DNA of 64,000 bases from Oasisia sp. SBJ-2009 (lineage: Eukaryota; Annelida; Polychaeta; Sabellida; Siboglinidae), in contig OZ024855.1 of NCBI GenBank assembly GCA_964017155.1, forward strand, positions 5,370,690-5,434,689, given 5' to 3'. Under the pieces are notes generated by a model, which made no database searches, was not told the DNA's origin, and saw only the letters and a program-made list of their open reading frames with translations. Made by a program: the position numbers and the translations under genes. Positions 1 through 12,738 of this stretch are shown in pieces. The first letter of the stretch is position 1, and every line of letters begins with the position of its first letter.

Positions 1-666
1 TACACACTATTATTAACTAAATAAGGCCTAGTTCACTAATACATGTACAAGTCAGAACAGTTACATAACACTTGTCACAAAGCAAGGACATCACTTGATA
101 AGTTCATATCATTTAAGTCAGTCTGGTTCACAAAATACAGGAACTATACATTTGCCAAGAGAAATTGTCAGAAACAGTACCAACTAAATGGTTACAGATC
201 AAACTTGCCAGCAAAGGTGGCACCAATTATACAGACATTCAAAGTTGTCTATCAAAGATCTGGATGGTCGGCCATCGAAGGGCTAAGCATGAATATATAA
301 AAATTCAATATACAGCTGTATAAAAAATAATATTTAACCACATGCTTTGCTGTTTCATGCACTAATTGTTAATAAAAAATTAAATATACTGGTCAACAAT
401 AAACTTTTTATTCTAGTCATTGTATTACTTGGTACTTCTCGAAATAATGGCCAATTACATAAATAATTTTTAAAAATATTATAAATGTGATTACTGAGTA
501 AATTAAATATTGTTTGCCTTTTATACTTCATATAATTTATGTGAAGAAGTTTATAGTTATAACATAATTATTAATGACCTATTTTTATTGGAGTTTTACC
601 CAAAAATATATCTTATTATATTTTCTTTATTTTAAATCACTGTTTTCTGAATAAAAAATAGACTGA
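1..666. other. AT-rich intergenic DNA, no gene seen
   Basis: AT-rich sequence with scattered stops. The only longer open frame (43-300, +) has no recognisable domain and no codon pattern that separates it from chance. I see nothing to annotate before the MITE that follows. Confidence 0.6.
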
Positions 667-670
667 TTAA

Positions 671-1279
671 AGGGAATAACAACAAGGCATTATATAAATT
701 TCTTTTGTTGCATATACATGAAGTATATTATTATATGAAATATTTGAGTGTGTTTAAAAAATATATAAAAATATCTATATGTTTAAAATGTTATATTAAA
801 CACGGCATGCCCGCAGATCCCGTGGAATTTTCAGATTTAATGAGCTAAGCGTTTTACCAACTATGACGTCACATCCCAGCATCCGTAAAAGCGCGGCAAA
901 AATATGCATGTTTCAAAAAGCCCACTGGTTTGGTGGGGAATTTCTAATTCATTTGTTGTTGTTGTTACTTGGTGGGTATGACTATAAATATAAGGATGTA
1001 ATATTACACACTGTTAAAAATGTTAGTGGCCTTTTTGAAACATGCATATTTTTGCCGCGATTTTACGGATGCTGGGGTGTGACGTCATAGTTGGTAAAAT
1101 GCTTAGTTCATTAAATCTGAAAATTCCGCGGGATCTGCGGGCATGCCATATTTAATATAACATTTTAAACATATAGATATTTTTATGTATTTTTAAACAC
1201 ACTCAAATGTTACATATAATAGTATACTTCATGTATATGCAACAAAAGAAATGTAATTAATGCCTTGTTGTTATTCCCT
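671..1279. mobile_element. 609-bp hairpin MITE with TTAA target duplication
   Basis: The ends are perfect inverted repeats, AGGGAATAAC at the left and GTTATTCCCT at the right, and each is flanked by TTAA (667-670 and 1280-1283). The inverted arms run about 250 bp each (671 to about 925, and about 1029 to 1279) around a loop of about 100 bp, so the whole unit can fold into one long hairpin. It has no coding capacity; the short ORF inside only reads through the arms. A TTAA target duplication is typical of piggyBac and Kolobok elements, so this is probably a non-autonomous derivative of one of them. I cannot choose between the two from the ends alone. Confidence 0.85.
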
Positions 1280-1283
1280 TTAA

Positions 1284-4200
1284 GCCAGAACTATTGAGTG
1301 CCCAGCTGCATTGCTCTGACGCAAGTCAACAGTGCCTCAAGTGTTGTCAGCTCTATCATACACACCTCTAGGTAAATACATAACCCTATTTTAAGGTATA
1401 TTTTGTGTCACGACTGCTGGTTGGGTCCGATTGTTATCAAATCATAATCACCCTAGCTGCACCCATCACCCCCCGGACACACCCTCAATTCAACTACTCT
1501 ATTATTCACATTTGATCTACATGTCTACTCTACTTCCAATGCTGCTACCAGATGGGTTCCCTGGTCCCATTTTTATCCCACTAGGGAATGTGGGATGACA
1601 ACTCTTAACTCTGATCAAAGCTGTGAATTATCAGCGGGCAGCCGGTCGTTGCATTGTAGACAGGAAACCAAAGGGAAGCCAAACCAAATACTGAGGTCAC
1701 TCATTGTTTACAAACAATGGTCAGATTTCTGTCACAGAGACTGGGAACACAGTGAATGTGCTCTCAGCGAGTCTGAGCAGTTCATACAGACAACTTTGAT
1801 AAAAAGTTCTTTGTTTTAATAAGATGATCAGAATAAACTAAGATCTTATTTAAGGAGCATAACAAATGTTATTATTTTAATACTAGACTTACAGCGAGTA
1901 TGATTTAATTAATTTTATGATTACACTGCTTCTTCGCTATATAGGCTTAAGGTGTCGTACATCCAGTATTTTGCATTAGACGGGTGGGGTAATATGTACA
2001 AGGGTGATAAAACGTTAAAATGTTACAAGATCGTAGTCTCTGGATAAGAATTTTTGAAAAACTGGCTCATACAAATTTTTCTATGACCTGATTTAGTCAC
2101 GCATGATGACTACAAAATGTGTCAAAAACTGATAACCATAAAATAATTGATTAGTTTACCTGATGGATACATCTAAAAAATGTAACACGTATGTACAAGT
2201 TAATAAATAAGGTACCATGCCATAAACAATACTCCATCTGTCTAGATATGATTTGTGTACAATGCATACAGAATATGATAGGGAAAAATTAACTGAGGAT
2301 ATTTCAGTTAACATAATTATTTTGTGGTTTTTCAGCATATGTGTTATGCCATATGTTATGCCTGCAAACCACATCCTTTCTGTTGAGGATAGTAAGTCAC
2401 CCAAATCATAACAAATGCTAGTTACTAATTCCATTAACCTGGCTTTGATAAAGAAATTGACAAAAATTATGAACAGTTGTAGATTAAAAAATAATACGTT
2501 TTCACAGCTGCCAGATACACGCACAATATGTCAAGCATAATAACAGCGTCTGTGAAACAGACAGAAGACCTATAGATTGAGAAGTACACGGTAGCATCGA
2601 CATCGTGAAACAGAGAATTAAGAACTGACCAACACATGTAGACTCACAAAACAAACGATTTAAATCCCCAAACATAGGTCTTGTTTATGTGGTAAAAGAC
2701 CGACAAAACAAATGTCTAGAACTGTGAAACGCGGGTGAGAAAACGAGCAAAGTTCGCTAGGCTTACAGTAGGTCGTCCGTCGAATAATGGCCGACTGTTG
2801 TTTGCGAAGGAATATTATAAACGGTCAATACGACAGGAACCCAACAAATCGGTGTCAAGTTAAGAAATAGCGCGGCTTCGAGACGGGAAAACAACACAAA
2901 GATGCACCTAAACTATGACATGTTATACACCATACTGGCCCCCGGCAACCCCCGGGCCCGATGCTGTATTTATCTGCTGAAAACCCGACGAAAGTATTGC
3001 TGAAATTCGGGCGAATATGCGACGCCTGTCATTCTAAGGAAATGCATGGGATTGGAACAAAGTAAAACATCATTGATAAAACGAGTTAACCTTTTGAATG
3101 AAAATGCATCAAAACACGCGCTTTACACTTCGCCTGTACTCACGACCAGGTACCAGAATCTACGTAAGTCACTGTCGAACGGTTTCAGCGGCAAAATAAG
3201 GAAGAAAAACGCATAAAAACCTGTAAAATCTTCTCTGTTGCCGAATGCTTGGAAATGGAGTAATATACACTCAGGTTTTCGGCTTGAGCGCATGTGGATC
3301 TGCACTCGTGACGTCACCACTCGCTGGCCGAACAATAAAAGCCTGAATGAACATAGGTCGGATTTACACTGATTTCGTATCTCTTATGACTTAAAATGCA
3401 CATGCTTTGCATAACATACGAGTTGATCACCATAACTAGGTGATTTTGAGGACGTATTTATTAGGTGGACAATGAGAAATTTGACATTGCTATCACGGAA
3501 ATAATACTAACGATAGGAAACGACTTTCCATATAACGTACGGGTTCCGAAGCCGAAGGCACGCGGCGTCACTCACAGGCAGCAGATTCGCTATCCGTAAT
3601 GTTATTGTAAGGTCACTTTGTTATAATTTTAGCTTTTACGAGCATAATTTGAAAAATATTTGTTATACTGTGGAATCGCATAATCATGACTTTGTCAGTT
3701 GGTCATGGACAACGTTGGAATATGACATGTGTGTGAGGGGGTAGATGATTTAGCGGCACATTGGCAGTGTTTTGATGTGACAGTCTGTATGGTGGCGTAG
3801 TGCTGACGGCGGCCTAGCGTATCAGATCACGACGCCTCGTCGGCTGGCACCACACCACGGGCACAGACGCTAGTTCGGCTCTTTGTTCCCCACCAACATT
3901 TGCCGCCATTTCGAGGGCAGAATAAGTCTACACCTGTTGAAAGGGTGTCGTCGAGCAACAGGAGTATTTCTATTCTATAAGAAGGCGTTTAGGCTCTACC
4001 ACAACACGTCAATATGGCGCCGCGTGACAGTCACGTAGTCGTGGACGCTATTTATAGCCTCGGAAAACTAGATCATGACACCCCCAATAACTACCGTAGA
4101 ACATTAGATTGATAATATAAAGTTATATTTTAATAACTTGTTGGGCCTCTAGTTTTTAGTATATCATTGAATGGGTGAATTTAATATGTTCAGGTGGTTT

Positions 4201-5640
4201 TAGGGTGAGGCCCCCCCCCCGAGGGTCGTATGGACCCACCCCCCCCCCCCAGGTTCAAACAAACTTTTTAATTAGTTTCCCATTAAATATTGCAGCTCTC
4301 TGGAGATCTCACTGCAACTCAATCAGGAAAATAAATCAACACTAGAAATGTCCAACACGTACCTATGGCTATATAAACATGGAAAACTTAATTAAAATAA
4401 CACAGGGAAGGTCCAACACCTTCCCACAAACTTTTGCTGACCGTTCAATCAACACTGCAAAAATGTCCCAGTTCATGCAGCCCCAAAAACATGCAACCCC
4501 CAAACACCAATCAGCAGATTAAACACAATAATGTACCAATGATTGACTCATGTACATTTTGCCCCTCCCCTGTCCCTTCGGTAGATGTGTGTGGTGATTC
4601 ATACCACAGGCACGTACTAGCTGTGGTGCAAGATCAGGAAATCAATTAAATAAGTCTTCCTATATTGTTGTAATTAAAATATGGTTAATTGTTTTTATAT
4701 CAGCTTTTTTGCTGATTCACTTATATGAGTGAATTTAATAAACGTTCATACTATGTACAGATCTATATTTTTTCAAGGCAGATATTTATTTTGGATGTCA
4801 TGCAGTATAGATAAAATATACAAATATTTTCTACATGGCACTATTAGCCTATACAGTATTGTTTTTCTTATTTTATAGTCATGTAAACTTATGTTTAGAG
4901 TAGGTAAAATTATAAACTAATTAATTGATATATTGGGCTAGTTTGCAGGTTAAAATGTTTCTTTTCATGTTGTAACTGGAGGTCAATGTACCCGGTATAT
5001 GTAATCCATGCATCCAAGGTGACATATTGTTAAAATAGAAAATGCAGTATTATCAATACTCATTATTCAAGTTTTGCTAATTGGACTAACTTAATTAGCT
5101 AATGAAAATTTCTAGGAAGCATAAATTATTTATTTAAAAAATCTTTACTATAAACAGGGTTATAATTAATTGAATTATAACAAATATCAATTTTTTTCTC
5201 TCAGGTAATTAGTGTTCAATTACACATCGTTATTAATGAGTATTTCATTTTGTTTATCTATGTCTTTTCTTCCCTCCCTGCTGTGTCCTTGTCTGAAGTA
5301 ATTAGCATGATAAAGAGATTAGGTTAGATAAATGGGAGGGAAACCAATTAATTAAGGTGGTGGTGGTCATTTAGACAACTGGACTGTTATGTGCAGAGAT
5401 TTTGACCATAGAATGACCAATAGGGAGTAGGTTGGATGTGCTGGAGTATTAGGGTGAAAGACAGAAGTCTCATCAATCATCATACCCATTGAACATATTC
5501 TTTACAGTAACAATTTGTGTATTTGATTAAGTAAGTATAGGTAATTATTAATTCAGTTAAGGTTAATTGTAAATGTAGTAACATTAGTCTAAATTGAGAA
5601 ATGAATTAATTAACAATTAACTTATCTATGTGTTATGATT
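1284..5640. other. Intergenic DNA with a CpG-richer stretch, no gene assembled
   Basis: Mostly AT-rich. A more GC- and CpG-rich part spans about 2700-4080 and includes ATGGCGCCGCGTGAC at 4014, which opens a 32-codon frame. That composition resembles a promoter or first exon, but I found no downstream exon with recognisable protein. Two poly-C runs lie at about 4210-4250. No gene is claimed here. Confidence 0.4.
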
Positions 5641-6155
5641 GCCAGAAACATCACATATATGGATAATACTTTAAGTTTAATCATACCATTGTACAAGGCA
5701 ATACTATAGTTAGGCCACATTTGGAATATTGCATTCAGGCATGGAGGCCATATCATAAGAAAGACATCGATAAACTTGAAAGAGTTCAAAGGAGGGCAAC
5801 TAAGCTCATTCCAGAACTTAAACATTTATGCTATGAAAGACGCCTGTTAGAATGTAGATTGACAACATTAGAAACTAGAAGATTAAGAGGAGACCTAATA
5901 GATTTGTTTAAGATATTGAATGGATATGAATATATTGATAGCAACATTTTTTTCAAACTAAAAGAAGATAGTGTGACAAGGGGGCATAAGGCAGCGTTAG
6001 TCAAGCCATACTGTAGATTAGATAAAATAAAATTCTCCTCCCAGAGAACAATAACTGATAGGAATCATTTAAGTCATGATTGTGTAAATGCCAGCAGTGT
6101 AAATATGTTTAAAAATAAAATTGACAATTATTTGGCAAGGGCGGGCTATACCTAG
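5640..6155 (+). pseudogene. LINE reverse transcriptase C-terminal remnant
   Basis: The translation shows the region just after the reverse-transcriptase palm of jockey/CR1-type LINEs: RPHLEYCIQAWRP followed by LERVQRRATKLIPEL and a basic TRRLRGDLIDLFKIL segment. The part before it (RNITYMDNTLSLIIPLYKAI, from about 5640) is in another frame, so there is at least one frameshift near 5705. The frame closes at 6153-6155. The N-terminal endonuclease and most of the RT domain are absent, as expected for a 5'-truncated dead insertion. AT-rich sequence with ATT-type runs follows. Confidence 0.8.
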
Positions 6156-6469
6156 GTTGAACACTTAAATGTTTTAGAAATTATTTTAATACTGATTAAA
6201 TTATTTATTCATATATTTATTTTAATTAATTTATTATTATAACAAATTGTTTTATTGTAGGACATTTTATGTATTTATTTATTTTACTTTATTTTTTAGA
6301 GACAACGTATACTTTTTATTTTACTTTAATTAGTAGCATTTTAGTGCATTTTATAATATTGTATATTTATAATTTTAAGTGAACACTCGATAAGCCATAG
6401 GCTTCCTTGTTCACATGCCGTCATGAGCTTGGTTCTGGACGGCAACTTGTTAAACCTTGTTCAACCTTG

Positions 6470-6516
<47 letters not shown>
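6470..6516. repeat. (TA)n microsatellite
   Basis: Uninterrupted TA dinucleotides just before the small hairpin at 6519. Confidence 0.9.
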
Positions 6517-6518
<2 letters not shown>

Positions 6519-6520
<2 letters not shown>

Positions 6521-6696
6521 TATTCAGCATCATCTCTCATTTCGTCTCCTAACTGATATCATGATCTGACAGCATTAGTAATTTAATTTCTGCACCATCA
6601 GTATATATATATATATACTGATGGTGCAGGAATTAAATTACTAATGCTGTCAGATCGTGATATCAGGAGATGGAATGAGGGATGCTACTGTATATT
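6519..6696. repeat. Small near-perfect hairpin with TA loop
   Basis: About 80 bp on the left (6519-6600) is repeated in inverted orientation on the right (about 6615-6696) with few mismatches, around a TA-rich loop. The arms share ACTGATGGTGCAG and the segment around TGACAGCATTAGTAATT. It is probably a short MITE or a fold-back remnant. No target duplication is clear because the left side is (TA)n. Confidence 0.75.
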
Positions 6697-7329
6697 TGTT
6701 GCAGTGACATTCATAACTTTTTTACACCACTAATCTCAAACTAGATCTCTCCCGATGTTTGCTAAAAATGTTTCAGACTTTCAAAAAAACTTAATTTTCA
6801 ACTGCTTGAAGCTCGCCAAAAGCCCACGTTCAAAGTCACCATAAACGTCAAGTTACAAAATACCATCACTTCCCAAAATATTAGGGATTAAACCTATCTC
6901 TAACCTCCTACAAATGATCTGCACCCTGAAATCCACACTCCAAAGCATGTGCGCTCATAAATAAATATTTCATAAATATTTAACCTTTGATGCTTAGAAA
7001 AACTCCTAGCCCAGCATCCGCATCTTCTGAAGAAGATTCAAGACAGCACATCGCTAAAGGAGAGATGCTGAAATGCTGAAGCACCTGCAAACACATTGCT
7101 TCACCCTCATGGGTCCCCTCTCTACCACCTTCTGATGTTATACCCCACAGTATGGAAGGGTTGAGGGAAAGGCGAGGCAAAAATATTGATGCACATCACC
7201 ACAGAAAATGGCAATAAACTCCCACCCCGCATGTCATTCCGTAGACGAGTAGTGCTCAAGTTTCTACTTAGCCCCCCGAGTAATTAATTTATTAATTTCG
7301 TACTGCAACATCTGCGTACAGACACCACG

Positions 7330-7532
7330 ATGTTATATCTCTCCTCTCCTCCCTCTCTTCCTCTCCCCCTTTCTCCCCTTTCTGTCTACATCTCTCTCCT
7401 TTCTATCTCCCTCTCTCTTTCCCCCTCTCTCCATTCCTTATCTCTCTCGCTCTCCACACTCCCACCCCACGCTCTCTACCCCTATGTATCTCTCTTCTCT
7501 TCCTCTCCCCCTCTCTCCTCTTCCTGTCTACA

Positions 7533-7583
<51 letters not shown>

Positions 7584-7690
7584 CCTCTCTCCATGCCCTA
7601 TTTCATTCGCACTCCACACCCCCACACCCGCACTCTCTCCCCCTATATATATATATATATACCTCCCTCCCTCTCTTCCTCCCTCCCTCC

Positions 7691-7733
<43 letters not shown>

Positions 7734-7760
7734 TACCCCCTCTCCCTCTCAATACACAAG
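7330..7760. repeat. CT-rich polypyrimidine tract
   Basis: About 430 bp made almost entirely of CT, CTCC and CCT runs, including long pure (CT)n near 7538-7577 and 7692-7727 and a short (TA)n at 7645. The Ser/Leu/Pro-rich frames that cross it are low-complexity artefacts. Confidence 0.9.
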
Positions 7761-7810
7761 GCTGCTCTTCAATACACAGAGCAATACAAACCGAATTGAC
7801 AAGTAGTTGA

Positions 7811-10298
<2,488 letters not shown>

Positions 10299-10306
10299 CT
10301 TTTTTT

Positions 10307-10732
10307 GGCACTTAGTTATGTACAAGTCGGACCCACCTCAATTTTGCCATTATAACTGTATTTTTGCCAACATTTGATATTAGATTTTGTTAATTCAATC
10401 AATTATAATCATCTTGCACATATTTATGTTTTATTAACAGCGCGTCTTAGGAGACTTGTGAGGTAAAAAAAGGCAGCGCGGTCGGCATAAACAAAATGTT
10501 TATCGCTCATTCCATGTGCACAGCGCAGTAACATGCACCGCTGCGCGTGCAACTGGCACAAATCGCGCTGTCTTTTCGACCTCAAAAGTATGCTAAGACG
10601 CGCTGTTTATGAAAAATAAATATGCGCAAGATGATTATAATTGATTGAATTAACAAAATCAAGTATCAAATGTTGGCAAAAATACAGTTATAATGGCAAA
10701 ATTGAGGTGGGTCCGACTTGTACATAAGTGCC
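10307..10732. mobile_element. 426-bp MITE with 8-bp target duplication
   Basis: The inverted ends are GGCACTTAGTTATGTACAAG at the left and CTTGTACATAAGTGCC at the right. Inverted similarity extends about 150 bp inward on each side (the segment around ATAATCATCTTGC recurs inverted near 10630). The flanks are CTTTTTTT (10299-10306) and CTTTTTTG (10733-10740), matching at 7 of 8 positions. An 8-bp duplication fits hAT-type transposition. The element lies directly before LINE reverse-transcriptase sequence, so it may have jumped into that LINE. Confidence 0.75.
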
Positions 10733-10740
10733 CTTTTTTG

Positions 10741-10888
10741 TGTATACATGGAAGATCTCAGTAACAAATGCTGTGTAAATGCTGGATGTATAATAGGTTC
10801 CTCGTTAATTAACCATTTGATGTATGCTGATGGTTTAGTGCTCATGGCACCTTCATCTATGGGTTTATCAATGTTATTATTAGAAAAC
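10741..10888 (+). pseudogene. LINE reverse transcriptase palm fragment (first part)
   Basis: The reading frame gives VYMEDLSNKCCVNAGC, then LINHLMYADGLVLMAPSSMG. This is the catalytic region of a LINE reverse transcriptase, with YADG where an active enzyme has YADD, so the second catalytic aspartate is lost. The frame stops being RT near 10888 and resumes after 11341. The two parts read as one LINE split by a later insertion. Confidence 0.75.
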
Positions 10889-11340
10889 ATCTAAAAACTC
10901 ACTTATTTCGTTTACACTACCTGCCTTGATGACACTGATTTGTATTCTATGACGCTGCTTGGTTTTTAATTGTTCGGTTTGGAATTGTATTTTTACACAC
11001 TAATTTATTGTTTTATAATTATTTATCCTAGCTTATTTATTTTTACTTACTTATTGCTCTTATATTACTTATTTATTTAAATTAGATTAATAATTTGATC
11101 TTACCTTATGTATTTAATTAGTCTATATTTTAGATTTGGTCAACACGTCATAGTAATGCGTTTTTATTGATCTTAACTTATTTATCTTAGCTTCTTTATT
11201 GTTATCTTACCTTATGTATTTAGTTAATTTATATTTTAGATTTAGTGAACACATCGTATTAATGTGAAGCGCTTTGATTGATATTTAGTTAGCTAAAAAG
11301 CGCTATATTAAGCAACGGAATTATTATTATTATTATTATT
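10889..11340 (+). mobile_element. L2/CR1-like LINE 3' tail inserted into another LINE
   Basis: The segment begins with a short remnant of the kind found at LINE ORF2 C-termini (KLTYFV), passes through AT-rich 3'-UTR-like sequence with two diverged internal copies of a TTACCTTATGTATTTA block, then reads GCGCTATATTAAG and ends in (ATT)n. A short 3' hairpin plus a simple-repeat tail is typical of L2/CR1-type LINEs. Reverse transcriptase of a different LINE flanks it on both sides, so it is the younger insertion. Target duplications are masked by the ATT tail. Confidence 0.6.
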
Positions 11341-12003
11341 TGTGTGTTCAGAGTATGGGATAAACATGATATTAAATACAATAGTACCAAAAGTAACGTT
11401 ACGATATTTTCTTGTAAAAAGTTCAAAGATACCCACATTCCAAACTTTTTGCTAAATGGTGAAACATTGCCAAGGGTTAGTAAGTATAAATATCTTGGGC
11501 ATATTATCACAGAAGATCTATGCGACAATGATGACATGTCTAGGCAATACAAGATAATTTATGCTCAGGGTAATGCCTTGATCCGAAAGTTTTACGTGTG
11601 TACAGAATCTGTAAAATGTACTTTATTGAAATCCTACTGTACTCCATTGTATACATGCCAGCTGTGGTTTTGCTATAGAGCAGAGTCAATGCAAAAACTG
11701 TGTGTAGCATACAATAATGTGTTTAGATTTTTAAGCAATGAACCTCGAGATTGTAGTGCGAGTTATATGTTTGTATCAAGAGGCTTACCCACATGTAAAA
11801 TGTTAATTAGAAAAAAGGTGTATAGTTTTTTGACATGTATAGCTATTAGGTAAATCGGGCAGTGCAATACTACAGAGTATCATGAATAGTGATGCTCTGT
11901 ATACTTCACTACTGTGTCGCCATTGGCGGAAAATGCTTTATGTATATATAGTTATTAGTCATACTTTAGGTTTTCATATGGATGTAATGTTCCGGAATAA
12001 AGT
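11341..12003 (+). pseudogene. LINE reverse transcriptase fragment (second part) and 3' end
   Basis: The frame 11344-11853 encodes the thumb side of a LINE RT: KYKYLGHIITEDL, DDMSRQYKIIYAQGNALIRKF and a YCTPLYTCQLW segment. It continues the YADG fragment that ends at 10888. A short 3' UTR follows and ends in GGAATAAAGTTATTGAA, which runs directly into a pentanucleotide repeat; that repeat is probably the LINE's own tail. The upstream endonuclease is missing, so the copy is dead. Confidence 0.8.
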
Positions 12004-12162
12004 TATTGAATTGAATTGAATTGAATTGAATTGAATTCAATTGAATTCAATTGAATTCAATTCAATTGAATTCAATTGAATTCAATTCAATTCAATTCAA
12101 TTCAATTCAATTCAATTCAATTCAATTCAATTCAATTCAATTCAATTCAATTCAATTGAATA
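12004..12162. repeat. (TTGAA)n that switches to (TTCAA)n
   Basis: Pentanucleotide repeat that begins as ATTGA units continuing the LINE tail, passes through a mixed zone with GAATTC-type palindromes, and ends as ATTCA units. The two halves are reverse complements, so the tract can fold back on itself. Confidence 0.9.
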
Positions 12163-12456
12163 AATTAAGTCCCTAAAGCAAAGACACCATTGTTAATGTC
12201 ATTGACTGAGTCTGAGACACTGACTGCAGGAGGCAGAGCCAATGCCAATGGGGCAATAGCAGCGAATGACTGAGTTAGTGAAACCTAGTTGATCCAAAAT
12301 AGATAGAGAGTGTTGATACTGACATGTGATGGAAGGGGGTGGGAGAGATATGTATTTAAATGTGGCGCTGGAGACTAGGCCAATGTTGTTGGGATTGGAT
12401 TCACTAAATTAGTTGATATTTGACAAGTGACAGTGTTTCTGTTTGCAGATCTAAAC
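12163..12456. other. Probable 5' region of CDK5RAP3
   Basis: Lies between the LINE-derived repeat and the CDK5RAP3 start codon. A polypyrimidine stretch with TTTGCAG ends at 12448, eight bases before the ATG, and looks like a splice acceptor. The start codon may therefore sit in the second exon, with an untranslated first exon upstream. No promoter element is recognisable. Confidence 0.4.
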
Positions 12457-12705
12457 ATGGATGAAAATCTACCCATTGATATACACTGCAACAAACTGCT
12501 AGGTATGGTGGAGATCGATTTCTTTGTGATGTGTGTGGTGCTGTAGTCAGGTACAATGTACGGGTCACACTGGTTCAAACATGGACTACATTTTGGTTTT
12601 ATGAGTGATCCTAAGAGCCAGGTTCATTTACTACGAGGCAGTGGAATTAATATTTGTGTGTCCTAACAGGACTTTACAAAATATACAGTGCATATATACA
12701 TACAC

Positions 12706-12738
<33 letters not shown>

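Noticed and set aside
863..1090. 75-codon frame
   Set aside because: It reads across the arms and loop of the TTAA-flanked MITE.
2156..2524. 122-codon minus-strand frame
   Set aside because: Hydrophobic AT-driven composition, no motif and no start context; likely chance.
4014..4112. Short frame starting MAPRDSHVVVDAIYSL in a CpG-rich stretch
   Set aside because: It ends after 32 codons and no following exon could be found.
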